A DNA stretch of 64,000 bases from Kordia sp. SMS9 (GCF_003352465.1 NZ_CP031153.1:4178001-4242000), one strand, 5' to 3'. Counted from the first letter of the stretch, positions 23,756 to 33,951 are shown. The notes: generated by a model from the sequence alone, not told the origin. Made by a program: numbers and translations.

Positions 23756-26392
23756 CTAAAACAAACCAATCTGCCCATCACCAGCTACGGGCGGTTCTTC
23801 TCCGTTGGATTTCTCGTCTCCTTTTACGGTTTCTTCATCTACAACTTCGATATCTTCCGCAGGAATTGCTTCAGGTTCTTCATACGGCAAAGACTCCAAG
23901 GCATTGATTTGTCGCACTTTATCCGAAGTCAATTGATTTCCAAGCGCTTTGATTCCTTTTACAGAAATAAACTCTTCCAAATTGACTTCTACATTGGGCT
24001 TCTGATCTTTTCCGCGTTGTTTGTAGAAAACGACTTCTGCCATCGGTCGCCAATCAGTCATGACGAGTTCTAATTGTGATTTTGGATGATCGGTAATGAA
24101 TTTTTCTACTTTCGATTCGTTCTCCACCAAAAAGCGTTTTACATAATAGCGTTCTTTTTCACCGTCAAAATAAATCGCCGAAATTGGCTTTTCAGGATTC
24201 CATTTTTCCAACACAATCATATCACTGTCAAAGTGTGACGTGAGCTCTGGAAGAATGGTTTTTAGTTCTCCTTTTTGATTGATGATGAGCAAACGATCTT
24301 CACCTTTAAATTCGCCAATCAACTCACCTCTTCCGTCTACATTTAAGCGTTGTACAGTATCGTCAAACCATATTTTACGCGGTTTTAAGGTAGAAACACC
24401 TTTTTCTTTGAGTTCTATACGTTTGATGGAATATTTGGTCACAATGTTTCCTTTTACACCACGACCTTTGATGCCTAAATCAGCAAAATCTAAATCCCAT
24501 TTCAGCTTTTTGATGCTTCCTGCTTGACGCAATAGGATGGTAATCACTTCGGCTTCTCCATTCGGATTTGCCGAAAAGTATGTGATCATGGAACCTTTTT
24601 TACCTTGCGTTAAATCGTATTCTTTGTCACGCGTAACACCAGTTACGGCAAAACGTTTTATATAACTTGCGCCACCTTTTCCATCACGATAAATCATGTT
24701 GTAAATGGTGCGTTTGTCTTTTTTCTTGAAGATGGCAACATGAATGATATTTTTCCCCACAAAGGTTTTGGAATCTACACGTGTGACTTGCATTTTTCCA
24801 TCACGTGTAAATACGATAATATCATCAATATCAGCACAATCCGTTACATATTCGTCGCGTCGCAGCGAAGTTCCCACAAAACCTTCTTCCCTATTTACGT
24901 AAAGTTTTGTGTTTCGAATCACAACTTTTCGGGCATCTACATCGTCAAAGATTCTGATTTCTGTTTTGCGTTCTTTGCCTTCTCCGTATTGCTTTTTTAA
25001 ACGTGTAAAATAGTCAATTGCATATTCAATTAAATGTGCCAAATGGTGACGCACTTGCGCGATAGATTCTTCTAAAGCATCAATTTTTTGTTGTGCTTTG
25101 TCAATATCGAATTTTGAAATACGCTTGATTCGGATTTCCGTTAAACGCGTAATATCTTCTACCGTTACCGCACGTTTTAAATGTGTAATATGAGGTTTCA
25201 ATCCTTCATCAATCGCATTGATTACACCTTCCCAGGTTTCTTCTTCTTCTATTTCACGATAGATTCTATTTTCAATAAAAATTCGCTCTAAAGAGGCAAA
25301 ATGCCATTGCTCTTGCAACTCTGCAAGTTGAATTTCTAGTTCAGATTTTAACAGATCAACCGTATGTTCTGCCGAACGGCGCAACATTTCAGACACGCCA
25401 ATAAATAAAGGTTTGTTGTCATAAATGATACAACCTAAGGGGGAAATGGAACTTTCACAATTGGTAAACGCGTATAAGGCATCAATCGTTTTGTCTGGTG
25501 AAATATTGTTTGGCAAATGCACTAAGATTTCTACATTCGCCGCCGTATTGTCTTCTATCTTTTTAATCTTGATTTTCCCTTTGTCATTTGCTTTCAAGAT
25601 GGATTCAATCAGCGATGTCGTATTGGTTCCAAATGGAATTTCTGTAATGACTAACGTATTTTTATCTAATTGCGAAATTTTGGCACGAACGCGTACTTTT
25701 CCGCCACGCAATCCGTCGTTATAATTGCTGATATCCATGATTCCCGAGGTTGGGAAATCTGGATAAATTTGGAAGCGTTTTCCTTGTAAATGCTTGATAG
25801 AAGCGTCAATAAGTTCTAAAAAGTTGTGTGGTAATATTTTTGTGGATAAACCAACTGCAATTCCTTCGGCTCCTTGTGCTAACAACAACGGAAATTTTAC
25901 AGGAAGATTGACAGGTTCATTTTTACGTCCGTCATACGACAATTGCCAATCCGTAATTTTTGGACTGTATACCACATCTAAGGCAAACTTAGACAAACGC
26001 GCTTCAATATAACGCGAAGCTGCCGCGCGATCGCCCGTGAGAATGTTTCCCCAGTTTCCTTGTGTGTCTATTAGTAAATCTTTTTGCCCAATTTGCACCA
26101 TGGCATCTGCAATACTTGCATCTCCGTGCGGATGGTATTGCATCGTGTGTCCAACAATATTTGCCACTTTGTTGTAGCGCCCATCATCCAAATCTTTCAT
26201 AGAGTGCATGATACGGCGTTGTACAGGTTTAAAACCATCTTCAATGGCTGGCACTGCTCTTTCTAAAATCACATACGATGCATAGTCCAAAAACCAATCT
26301 TTGTACATGCCTGTAACTTTGGTAATGGTATCTTGCGCATTGTTTTCATGTTGCTGATTTTCAGCATGTAGTTCTTCGTTATGTTCTTCCAT
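23756..26392 (-). CDS. parC: DNA topoisomerase IV subunit A
   Basis: An 878-residue type IIA topoisomerase A subunit that cuts and rejoins DNA to unlink daughter chromosomes. The winged-helix core has YHPHGDASIADAMVQIGQ (86-103) and the active-site Tyr128 in AASRYIEARLSKFA. A long coiled coil and the C-terminal beta-pinwheel region follow, and the tail is acidic and low-complexity, ending GDGQIGLF. Its ATG overlaps the stop of the small membrane-protein gene upstream by one base (TAATG), so translation is coupled. Partnered with parE at 26874-28730, this is the topoisomerase IV pair rather than gyrase; the gap-gene arrangement is noted separately. Confidence 0.93.
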   Translation of the reverse strand: MEEHNEELHAENQQHENNAQDTITKVTGMYKDWFLDYASYVILERAVPAIEDGFKPVQRRIMHSMKDLDDGRYNKVANIVGHTMQYHPHGDASIADAMVQIGQKDLLIDTQGNWGNILTGDRAAASRYIEARLSKFALDVVYSPKITDWQLSYDGRKNEPVNLPVKFPLLLAQGAEGIAVGLSTKILPHNFLELIDASIKHLQGKRFQIYPDFPTSGIMDISNYNDGLRGGKVRVRAKISQLDKNTLVITEIPFGTNTTSLIESILKANDKGKIKIKKIEDNTAANVEILVHLPNNISPDKTIDALYAFTNCESSISPLGCIIYDNKPLFIGVSEMLRRSAEHTVDLLKSELEIQLAELQEQWHFASLERIFIENRIYREIEEEETWEGVINAIDEGLKPHITHLKRAVTVEDITRLTEIRIKRISKFDIDKAQQKIDALEESIAQVRHHLAHLIEYAIDYFTRLKKQYGEGKERKTEIRIFDDVDARKVVIRNTKLYVNREEGFVGTSLRRDEYVTDCADIDDIIVFTRDGKMQVTRVDSKTFVGKNIIHVAIFKKKDKRTIYNMIYRDGKGGASYIKRFAVTGVTRDKEYDLTQGKKGSMITYFSANPNGEAEVITILLRQAGSIKKLKWDLDFADLGIKGRGVKGNIVTKYSIKRIELKEKGVSTLKPRKIWFDDTVQRLNVDGRGELIGEFKGEDRLLIINQKGELKTILPELTSHFDSDMIVLEKWNPEKPISAIYFDGEKERYYVKRFLVENESKVEKFITDHPKSQLELVMTDWRPMAEVVFYKQRGKDQKPNVEVNLEEFISVKGIKALGNQLTSDKVRQINALESLPYEEPEAIPAEDIEVVDEETVKGDEKSNGEEPPVAGDGQIGLF

Positions 26393-26868
26393 TAAGAAAT
26401 TTCGTTGTTATGCTTTAACACTTTTTCAAGTGATTTTTTTAAGGCTCTTTTTTTACTACTACTGAGCAAGCTAATATTAAATCGTACTCTTTTTATGTGA
26501 CTGCTTTTCGATTTTACATATACATATAAAAAACTAAATACTACATAATTTTGAATGCGATATCGTTGTAGCTTTTCCTTAGGGAATTCGGCTCTTTGTT
26601 CGCGATAGTTGATAAAGTTTGAAATGAACAATCCTTTATTTACAAACGTTAACACATTGCCATCGCTATCAAATTCAAAATATTTTGCGGTACTGTAAAA
26701 AACAACCATGATAAAAACCAACAAGACAGGAATGGCATACCATAGTTTTTCTTTGTTGAAATCATCTCGAAAGAGCAACAAGTATGTCATTATGATGATA
26801 CTGCCAATTACTAAAAAAAAGTAGAGAAACGGCACCCACTTTTTTGACTCTGCATTGCTAAACCGCAT
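26392..26868 (-). CDS. Small membrane protein between parE and parC
   Basis: A 158-residue protein from the ATG at 26868 (MRFSNAESKKW). A GTG at 26874 overlapping the parE stop by one base is an alternative start. Two membrane helices lie near 12-34 and 42-60, followed by a soluble beta-rich part (YFEFDSDGNVLTFVNKGLF, QRYRIQNYVVFSFLYVYVKS) that resembles a bacterial PH-like domain. It overlaps or nearly abuts both topoisomerase IV genes, which implies co-translation with them. No function is known to me; a link of topoisomerase IV to the membrane is a guess from position only. Confidence 0.75.
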   Translation of the reverse strand: MRFSNAESKKWVPFLYFFLVIGSIIIMTYLLLFRDDFNKEKLWYAIPVLLVFIMVVFYSTAKYFEFDSDGNVLTFVNKGLFISNFINYREQRAEFPKEKLQRYRIQNYVVFSFLYVYVKSKSSHIKRVRFNISLLSSSKKRALKKSLEKVLKHNNEIS

Positions 26869-26873
26869 ATACA

Positions 26874-28730
26874 CTATTTGTCTTCAATAAGGTCTAATTC
26901 AACCTTTAAATTGTTAATAATAAATTCTTGCCTGTTTGGCGTGTTTTTGCCCATGTAGAATTTCAATAATTCTTCGATAGACGTTTCTCTATCCAACATT
27001 ACAGGATCGAGGCGGATGTCGTCTCCGATGAAGTGTTTGAATTCATCTGGTGAAATTTCTCCCAATCCTTTGAATCGTGTGATTTCTGGCTTTCCTGATA
27101 GTTTTTCTATGGCGGCTTTCCTTTCTGCTTCACTGTAGCAGTATATGGTTTCTTTTTTGTTACGCACTCTAAATAATGGCGTTTGCAAGATGTACAAATG
27201 TCCTTCTTTGATCAATTCTGGAAAGAATTGCAAAAAGAACGTAATTAACAGCAAACGAATGTGCATTCCATCAACATCGGCATCGGTTGCGATGACAATA
27301 TTATTGTAGCGCAAATCTTCCATAGATTCTTCTATGTTTAACGCTGCTTGCAAGAGATTGAATTCTTCATTTTCATACACAATCTTTTTGGACATCGAAT
27401 AGGAATTCAACGGCTTTCCTCGCAAACTAAATACCGCTTGTGTATTTACATCACGTGATTTGGTAATAGAACCCGAAGCCGAATCTCCCTCCGTAATAAA
27501 CAATGTCGATTCCAATCGTCTGTCCTTTTTTACATCGCCTAAGTGTACGCGACAATCACGCAGTTTTTTGTTGTGCAAACTTGCTTTTTTAGCACGTTCT
27601 TTGGCGAGTTTACGAATTCCAGATAGTTCTTTACGCTCACGTTCTGCTTGCAGAATTTTACGCTGGATTTTTTCAGCAGTATCTGGATTTTTATGCAAAT
27701 AGTTATCCAAGTATCTTCCAATAAAATCATTGATATACGTTCGAACTGTTGGCAAATCGCCTCCCATATCGGTAGAACCTAATTTTGTTTTGGTTTGCGA
27801 TTCAAAAACAGGTTCCATCACTTTGATGCTGACCGCAGATATGATCGATTTGCGAATGTCAGATGCTTCATAACTTTTTCCGTAAAAGTCGCGCACGGTT
27901 TTTACAATCGCTTCTCTAAATGCTGCTTGGTGCGTTCCACCTTGTGTGGTATGTTGTCCGTTGACAAACGAATGGTATTCTTCGCTGTATTGCGTTTTAC
28001 TATGTGTGATTGCTACTTCAATATCTTCCCCTTTGAGGTGAATTATTGGGTATAGCATGTCTTCTTTGTTGTTGTTGTCTTCTAAAAGATCTTTCAATCC
28101 GTTTTCTGAAAAGAATCGTTCTCCGTTGAAAATAATGGTCAATCCTGGATTGAGATAGACATAATTACGCAGCATTTTCGCCACATATTCCACACGGTAT
28201 TTAAAGTTTCTAAAGATCGTTTCGTCTGGAATGAACGTCACTTTGGTTCCGCGTCGGCGCGAAGTTTCTTCTAAAAACTCTTGATCTTTTAATTCTCCTG
28301 CGGCAAATTCTGCAGCACTCGATTTTCCGTTACGCGTAGATTCTACTCTAAAATATCCCGATAATGCATTCACGGCTTTGGTACCAACTCCATTCAATCC
28401 TACAGATTTTTTAAAGGCTCTAGAATCGTACTTTCCTCCGGTATTCATTTTAGACACCACATCAACTACTTTTCCGAGCGGAATTCCACGACCGTAATCG
28501 CGCACAATCACTTTGGTCCCTTGAATGGAGACTTCAATCGTTTTGCCGGCGCCCATGACAAATTCATCAATAGAATTGTCTAAAACTTCTTTTAATAGAA
28601 TATAAATTCCGTCATCGGCAGAAGAACCATCACCCAACTTTCCGATATACATTCCTGGACGCATACGGATGTGTTCTTTCCAGTCGAGTGAACGTATGTT
28701 ATCTTCGGTATATTGTGAGTCTTGTGCCAT
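26874..28730 (-). CDS. parE: DNA topoisomerase IV subunit B
   Basis: A 618-residue ATPase subunit of topoisomerase IV. The GHKL ATP-binding site is seen in RMRPGMYIGKLGDG, LKEVLDNSIDEF and GRGIPLG, then NGVGTKAVNALS. The TOPRIM domain has LFITEGDSASGS and the metal-binding DADVDGMHIR. The length is that of ParE rather than the longer gyrase B. It is the first gene of the parE-158-residue protein-parC unit; its stop overlaps or touches the next start. Confidence 0.94.
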   Translation of the reverse strand: MAQDSQYTEDNIRSLDWKEHIRMRPGMYIGKLGDGSSADDGIYILLKEVLDNSIDEFVMGAGKTIEVSIQGTKVIVRDYGRGIPLGKVVDVVSKMNTGGKYDSRAFKKSVGLNGVGTKAVNALSGYFRVESTRNGKSSAAEFAAGELKDQEFLEETSRRRGTKVTFIPDETIFRNFKYRVEYVAKMLRNYVYLNPGLTIIFNGERFFSENGLKDLLEDNNNKEDMLYPIIHLKGEDIEVAITHSKTQYSEEYHSFVNGQHTTQGGTHQAAFREAIVKTVRDFYGKSYEASDIRKSIISAVSIKVMEPVFESQTKTKLGSTDMGGDLPTVRTYINDFIGRYLDNYLHKNPDTAEKIQRKILQAERERKELSGIRKLAKERAKKASLHNKKLRDCRVHLGDVKKDRRLESTLFITEGDSASGSITKSRDVNTQAVFSLRGKPLNSYSMSKKIVYENEEFNLLQAALNIEESMEDLRYNNIVIATDADVDGMHIRLLLITFFLQFFPELIKEGHLYILQTPLFRVRNKKETIYCYSEAERKAAIEKLSGKPEITRFKGLGEISPDEFKHFIGDDIRLDPVMLDRETSIEELLKFYMGKNTPNRQEFIINNLKVELDLIEDK

Positions 28731-28812
28731 TGATTGAAGTACTATTAGGGTTGGTTGCTAATATACTATTTACATTCAAAATATAAAACCCGAACACCTG
28801 AAAGTAATCAAC

Positions 28813-28848
28813 AAAAAGCGCACTATTTTTGTGAATATTGCGCTTTTT
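28813..28848 (-). terminator. Hairpin terminator of the 28894-29694 gene
   Basis: AAAAAGCGCA and TGCGCTTTTT form a 10-bp stem 46 bases past the minus-strand stop. The minus transcript ends GCGCTTTTTGTTG, a usable U-tract. Confidence 0.75.
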
Positions 28849-28893
28849 TACTTGATATTTTAAATATCTTACTGAAAAGATCCTAATTTTGAT

Positions 28894-29694
28894 TTATTCT
28901 GACCAATAGTTTAAGGTGACAACAATTTCTCCATTTGCATTTACCAAGCTTGGAGCTAAGGTGACAATCGCGCTTGACGCACCATCAAAATAACCGTCGT
29001 ACGCATCAAAACGATAGGTTCCTGCGGGTAAGTTTGAGAAGAAGTCAAAGTTGTAATAATCTGTGTAGAAGATTTGCCCTGTAGCTTGATTGGTTGCTGC
29101 ATATCCTGGTAATGTTCCTGCTGGTACTGGCGCTCCAGTACGCTCGTCTACCAATTCAATACGAACATTGTATACGGTTGCCAACGCTTTTAAAGCAGTT
29201 GCTTCGTCTTTAATGTCTTTTGCTAATTGGATTTGATTGTTGAGTAATCCTCTGATTTCACGAATTAACTGTCGCGCAGTTCCGCGATTGTTTTGTTGAA
29301 TGGCTGTTGCCAATTCTGCACTTCTAATGCGAACAAAATCTTCGTTTCCTTCAATGGTGGATGCTTTGGTTTGAATGCTTGTAGGATCAATGTTGCTGTT
29401 TCCTTGCGCAGCTTGTCCGATAAAGAAAATAACTTCATCACTGAATTCTTCGACAACTTCCATTCCAACATCCATGACTTGCAGATACGTTGCTACGTCT
29501 GCATTGACATTGTTGTTTACTAAATAATCAACAGTTAAGGTTTTTAAAGCTGCCTTTACTCTATTGGCTTCGATGCGAATAACATCTGCGGAGTCAAACG
29601 TTTCGTCCAAATCGTCTAATACGGATTGTTGCGCGTGAATGTTGGCAACAAATAACAGTAGAAATGCACTGAGTACTCGTGTAATTTTTTTCAT
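28894..29694 (-). CDS. Secreted helical protein with a C-terminal beta domain, unknown function
   Basis: A 266-residue exported protein (signal cut near NIHAQQ). Residues about 22-175 are predicted helical, with many Ala/Glu/Ile heptads (ALKTLTVDYLVNNN, RSAELATAIQQNNRGTARQLIREIRGLL). About 178-266 looks like a beta-sandwich of the CNA-B/PEGA kind (VRIELVDERTGAPVPAGTLPG, NLPAGTYRFDAYDGYFDG). I recognise no named family. It is a single-gene unit closed by a strong hairpin. A periplasmic or surface structural role would fit, but nothing in the context shows it. Confidence 0.75.
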   Translation of the reverse strand: MKKITRVLSAFLLLFVANIHAQQSVLDDLDETFDSADVIRIEANRVKAALKTLTVDYLVNNNVNADVATYLQVMDVGMEVVEEFSDEVIFFIGQAAQGNSNIDPTSIQTKASTIEGNEDFVRIRSAELATAIQQNNRGTARQLIREIRGLLNNQIQLAKDIKDEATALKALATVYNVRIELVDERTGAPVPAGTLPGYAATNQATGQIFYTDYYNFDFFSNLPAGTYRFDAYDGYFDGASSAIVTLAPSLVNANGEIVVTLNYWSE

Positions 29695-29884
29695 GGTATA
29701 TGTGTTTTTTGGTTATACCATAAATGTACAACAGGAATGTATCTAAATGATTACTGTTATATTATAAAAATCTTAATGTTTTCTGTTACTTTTTAATGTG
29801 AATTTGATGTAATTTTCTTTCAAATAGAATTACGTGTTTTTATTTCTTTTAACTTATATGGTCTTTTTATACGCTTGAACTTAC

Positions 29885-30535
29885 CTATACTTTTCGGTTA
29901 AAATTCATTCCAATTAATAAAAAGACAAAAGGAGCTATTACCGCATATCCAATGATGCCAATATTCCTTATATCCATATTCCCCAATGGCATTCCTATAA
30001 TTCCTATTAGACTTAATATCCCTGAAATAATCATGAGCATTCTTATTGTTTTTTCTTTGCTTCCATTATTAAAAATTGGGGCGGCGGCTAAAAAAGCAAT
30101 AGGGAAAAACCAATCCCAAGCAACAATGTCTAGTATGTAAACTACAGATGGCCATTTAAATGAAAAAAATAGAGTTAAATCATTCATTATGGGAGTTTCA
30201 AGTTGATGACTTAACATAATGATTGTAAAGTGGACACTTGTGGTAATCGCTGCCATAATCGACATTGAACATAGCGCAAATAGTGTATTGATTTTGTGCT
30301 TTTTTGACGCGTGATAGTGAATTGCTATCATATTAAGAACCAAAAACGGTGCAATTAGTATGGTGAGTAATTCCATTAATGTAAAGTATGGATCACCTAT
30401 TGGTTCTTCTTTTGATTTTAAAGAGAAAAGTCCCAAAATAGTCACAATTAAATATACAATACCTATTGTAAATGTTATCCAACAAGTAATTTTCCCAATT
30501 TGCGCATAATTTTTATTTGTATTCACAGATATCAT
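29885..30535 (-). CDS. Polytopic membrane protein of unknown function
   Basis: A 216-residue protein with about six hydrophobic helices (for example ITCWITFTIGIVYLIVTILGLF, LLTILIAPFLVLNMIAI, MLMIISGILSLIGIIGMPLG, IGYAVIAPFVFLLIGM). Short charged loops separate them, and no motif of a transporter or enzyme family stands out. The start at 30535 gives a polar 13-residue N-terminus before the first helix. The neighbours on the same strand are separated by 190 and 74 bases, so it is probably its own unit. Confidence 0.7.
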   Translation of the reverse strand: MISVNTNKNYAQIGKITCWITFTIGIVYLIVTILGLFSLKSKEEPIGDPYFTLMELLTILIAPFLVLNMIAIHYHASKKHKINTLFALCSMSIMAAITTSVHFTIIMLSHQLETPIMNDLTLFFSFKWPSVVYILDIVAWDWFFPIAFLAAAPIFNNGSKEKTIRMLMIISGILSLIGIIGMPLGNMDIRNIGIIGYAVIAPFVFLLIGMNFNRKV

Positions 30536-30609
30536 TTATAGAAGATTTGATTGTTTATGATATTCCTTTATGAATTACTAAAGTTAAATAATTATGATTT
30601 AAAAGACTG

Positions 30610-31728
30610 TTAATACATAGGTTTCGCATAAAAAGTATTGGCAGAAGTTGTGTATTTGCAATAGTTCACATCCATTTCCCAAAAATTGATATGGTCTAAG
30701 TTTTCTGCACCGCTAGGTACTAACATGAGTGATGCTTTTCCGTCCACCAAATGACGTGAATCGGGATGGTATCTGTTATCAAGAGTTGTGTCTAAATAGA
30801 ATAAATAGTCGTTTACAAAATTCACATAGCCTATTTTAGAGGTTTTTGTCTTTTCTGCTGCTAGACTTAGGAGTTCGAATTTGTCAAAATTTGTACTGAT
30901 GGCATGTTGAAATTCTACAGCATTTAGAGGAACTCCATCCAAGCTTGGCATCACATCAAATTGTCCGTCAATAAACACCCATTTTTGCAAATCATTCAAA
31001 TAGACTTCTGTGGCTACATGTCCTGGCGGATTTTTTCGTGTTTTGGCATCTGCTGTTTTTAAGTATACCGTTCGTGCTTTGAAACCCAATGCATTCAACT
31101 GATCGCGCAATACGATGGCATACGCAAAACACGGAAAACGCCCGCCTGCTTCGGCTTCTTGCAATATAGAAATGGCATCATTTTTTTTGGGTGAATTGTT
31201 TCCGCTGTGTTTCCAACGATTGTTTGTCCAATGCAATACCTGCAATACTTTTTCCGTATCGTTGGATGCATTGGATAGTGTCAATGGATATGCTTTTTTC
31301 AAATTTTCCAGATAGTCACTTTTTCCACGTTGATATTTGATTTTTATGGTGGATTCGTCTGTATTAGTATGACTGATCGCTTCTGTTTTAAAAGGAATTC
31401 CTGTAATAATCGTATGCGCCAAAATAGTATCGTTTAGTTGTACGTAGAAGTCTTTACTAGTATTGGGTTTCACATCAAACTGAATACTGTCAATATCGGT
31501 TTTAAAGGTAAAAGCAGCTTTAGATCCGTAACAAATGATTTCGAGTGTATCATGTGCCACGTGTGGTGCAATACTCCATCGCCCCGCAAACCATTCTGTA
31601 TCTACTTTATAGGCTGTTTCTGTGGAAGTTGCTTTGATGACAGGTGGTTTTTTGTCGATTTCTTTTTTGTCTGATGCACAGGCAATCATCATAAATACTC
31701 CTAAAAGAATGGCGATGTTTCGTTTCAT
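30610..31728 (-). CDS. Transglutaminase-like lipoprotein
   Basis: A 372-residue lipoprotein (MMIACAS, lipidated Cys17). About 45-140 is a beta domain; about 155-265 is a papain-like transglutaminase-core fold. The catalytic triad is visible as Cys200 (GGRFPCFAYA), His237 (NPPGHVATEV) and Asp254 (KWVFIDGQFD). Such bacterial proteins usually act as cysteine peptidases or have lost activity; all three residues are kept here. It is probably anchored in the periplasm or at the outer membrane. The substrate is unknown and the neighbours give no clue. Confidence 0.85.
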   Translation of the reverse strand: MKRNIAILLGVFMMIACASDKKEIDKKPPVIKATSTETAYKVDTEWFAGRWSIAPHVAHDTLEIICYGSKAAFTFKTDIDSIQFDVKPNTSKDFYVQLNDTILAHTIITGIPFKTEAISHTNTDESTIKIKYQRGKSDYLENLKKAYPLTLSNASNDTEKVLQVLHWTNNRWKHSGNNSPKKNDAISILQEAEAGGRFPCFAYAIVLRDQLNALGFKARTVYLKTADAKTRKNPPGHVATEVYLNDLQKWVFIDGQFDVMPSLDGVPLNAVEFQHAISTNFDKFELLSLAAEKTKTSKIGYVNFVNDYLFYLDTTLDNRYHPDSRHLVDGKASLMLVPSGAENLDHINFWEMDVNYCKYTTSANTFYAKPMY

Positions 31729-31860
31729 GTTGTTGGTTTTAAAGAGTTCATAACAAATAAACTTCTTTTTTTTAAGATTAGTATTTGAAATTTTTGATTA
31801 TCTCCTATAATTCCGTGAATTATCATGTATGTATTATACCAATTTACATTTAAAATGGTA

Positions 31861-32766
31861 TTAGTCCTTTTTCTTTTTCTTTAGATTGATCAAGACAATT
31901 CCTAAAATAACAATGAGTGAACCAAAATATTGTAGGAGCGTCAATTTTTCATTCAAAAATAGTACGGCTAGAATGATGGTAGAAATAGGTCCAATTGCGG
32001 CAATGATGGCAAAGTTTGAAGAGCTAATCCGTTTGATGGATTCAGACACTAAAAAAGAAGGAATTACCGTCGCAAAACACGCAATTAGAAATCCTAATAA
32101 ATAGACCTGCCATGGAAAATGAAAGATGTCAAAGCTTCCCACAATTCCATAGTGTACAAATACACACATACAAGATACCAACATCACATAGGCTGTAAAT
32201 TTTACCACGCCAAATTTTGGAATCAACCAGCCACTTCCCACTAAATAAGAAGCATAGGTTACCGCACTTAATAAAATGAATGCACCACCGATGTACGTAT
32301 CCGTTCCAGAAAATTGTACTTCTTGTCCAAACGCAATGATGATTCCTATATACGTAATGCTGATGGCAAGCAACTGCTTGGAGGTTATTTTTGTTTTTAA
32401 GAAAAAGCGATTTAAGAGCAATACAATGGTGGGATATAAAAACAAAATAATGCGCTCAAGACTCGCTTTGATGTAGGTAAGTCCAATAAAATCGAACAGA
32501 CTCGCCAAATAGTATCCTACAAAACCAAAGACAAATATCCACAAGTAGTCTTTGCGTGTTGTAACAATGGGTTGTTCTTTGTTTCTATATGCATACGCAA
32601 TAGCAAGATATATGGGAAAAGCAAAAAGCATGCGTAGTACTAAAGCATCCAAGGCGTTTACTTCATAGCTATACATAAGTTTTACCATTACAGCTTTTGA
32701 AGAAAACAGTACAATGCCTAAGATACCGATACTTATGCCGTACAGCAACGCTTTGTTAGATTTCAT
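31861..32766 (-). CDS. EamA-family (DMT superfamily) transporter
   Basis: A 301-residue inner-membrane permease with ten predicted helices in two EamA repeats. The end of each half is typical: SLERIILFLYPTIVLLLNRFFLK and IAAIGPISTIILAVLFLNEKLTLLQYFGSLIVILGI. The family exports or imports small metabolites; the substrate cannot be read. I use the ATG at 32766; a GTG one codon earlier is also open. TACTTTTG (-7 type, minus strand) at 32771-32778 ends only five bases before this ATG, so the transcript may be leaderless or start further in. Confidence 0.88.
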   Translation of the reverse strand: MKSNKALLYGISIGILGIVLFSSKAVMVKLMYSYEVNALDALVLRMLFAFPIYLAIAYAYRNKEQPIVTTRKDYLWIFVFGFVGYYLASLFDFIGLTYIKASLERIILFLYPTIVLLLNRFFLKTKITSKQLLAISITYIGIIIAFGQEVQFSGTDTYIGGAFILLSAVTYASYLVGSGWLIPKFGVVKFTAYVMLVSCMCVFVHYGIVGSFDIFHFPWQVYLLGFLIACFATVIPSFLVSESIKRISSSNFAIIAAIGPISTIILAVLFLNEKLTLLQYFGSLIVILGIVLINLKKKKKD

Positions 32767-32859
32767 CACGCAAAAGTAATATCCTTTTTTGCAACACTTT
32801 TGTGAATTGAACTCATATTACAATGCTCAAGCCAGTAAGACTATTAAAAAAACGAACTT

Positions 32860-33951
32860 TTATACGTTGAATAAGAAGTGCATTACATCGCCATCGCTTA
32901 CTACATACGTTTTCCCTTCTATGTAAAGTTTCCCTGCTTCTTTTACTTTGTTTTCGGTTCCATACTGAACGTAATCGTTATATTTGATTACTTCTGCACG
33001 AATGAATCCTTTTTCGAAGTCAGTATGTATTACACCAGCCGCTTGCGGTGCTGTAGCACCAATTTTGATGGTCCAAGCACGTACTTCTTTTTCACCAGCG
33101 GTAAAGTATGTTTGTAAATTTAAAAGTTTGTATGCCGCACGAATCAAACGAGAAACGCCTGGTTCTTGCAATCCGATGTCTTCTAAGAACATCTGACGTT
33201 CTTCATAGTCTTCCAATTCTGCAATGTCAGCTTCCGTTCCAACGGCTAATACAATAATTTCAGCATCTTCATCTTTTACCGCTTCACGAACTTGGTCAAC
33301 ATACGCATTTCCAGATTTTGCCGAAGCTTCATCCACATTGCAAACGTATAAGATTGGTTTTGCCGTCAACAATTGAAAACCTTGCATCAATTCTGCTTCA
33401 TCATCGGTAACTTCTACGGCTCTTGCAGAAATACCTTGTTCTAAGAATGATTTGAATTTTTCCAAAGTAGCTTGTTCTTTCTGTGCTTCTTTGTTTCCTG
33501 TTTTGGCTGCTCTTTTGACTTTTTCAAGGCGTTTTTCAACCGTTTCTAAGTCTTTTAGCTGCAATTCGATATCAATGGTTTCCTTGTCGCGAATTGGATC
33601 TACGCTTCCATCAACATGTACAATATTATCATTATCAAAACAGCGCAATACGTGCATGATGGCATGACACTCACGAATGTTTCCTAAGAACTGATTTCCC
33701 AATCCTTCCCCTTTACTTGCGCCACGTACCAATCCTGCAATATCTACAATTTCAACCGTCGCTGGAAGCACGCGTTGTGGATTTACTAATTCTTCTAACT
33801 TTTGCAACCGTGGGTCTGGTACATTTACCACTCCCAAATTCGGTTCAATCGTACAGAATGGAAAGTTTGCACTTTGCGCTTTCGCACTTGATAAACAATT
33901 AAATAAGGTTGATTTTCCAACGTTCGGTAATCCTACAATTCCAGCTTTCAT
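32860..33951 (-). CDS. ychF: YchF/OLA1-type ribosome-binding ATPase
   Basis: A 363-residue Obg-family P-loop protein with ATP preference, a conserved translation and stress factor. Motifs: G1 GLPNVGKST (residues 7-15), the G3-type DIAGLVRGASKGEGLGNQFL, a coiled coil (about 125-170) and the C-terminal TGS domain (TYFTAGEKEVRAWTIKIGATAPQAAGVIH to GDVMHFLFNV). Like other YchF proteins it has NVDE instead of NKxD at G4, which explains the ATP specificity. A minus-strand TATATTTG box at 33976-33983 lies 24 bases before the ATG and is a likely promoter. Confidence 0.96.
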   Translation of the reverse strand: MKAGIVGLPNVGKSTLFNCLSSAKAQSANFPFCTIEPNLGVVNVPDPRLQKLEELVNPQRVLPATVEIVDIAGLVRGASKGEGLGNQFLGNIRECHAIMHVLRCFDNDNIVHVDGSVDPIRDKETIDIELQLKDLETVEKRLEKVKRAAKTGNKEAQKEQATLEKFKSFLEQGISARAVEVTDDEAELMQGFQLLTAKPILYVCNVDEASAKSGNAYVDQVREAVKDEDAEIIVLAVGTEADIAELEDYEERQMFLEDIGLQEPGVSRLIRAAYKLLNLQTYFTAGEKEVRAWTIKIGATAPQAAGVIHTDFEKGFIRAEVIKYNDYVQYGTENKVKEAGKLYIEGKTYVVSDGDVMHFLFNV

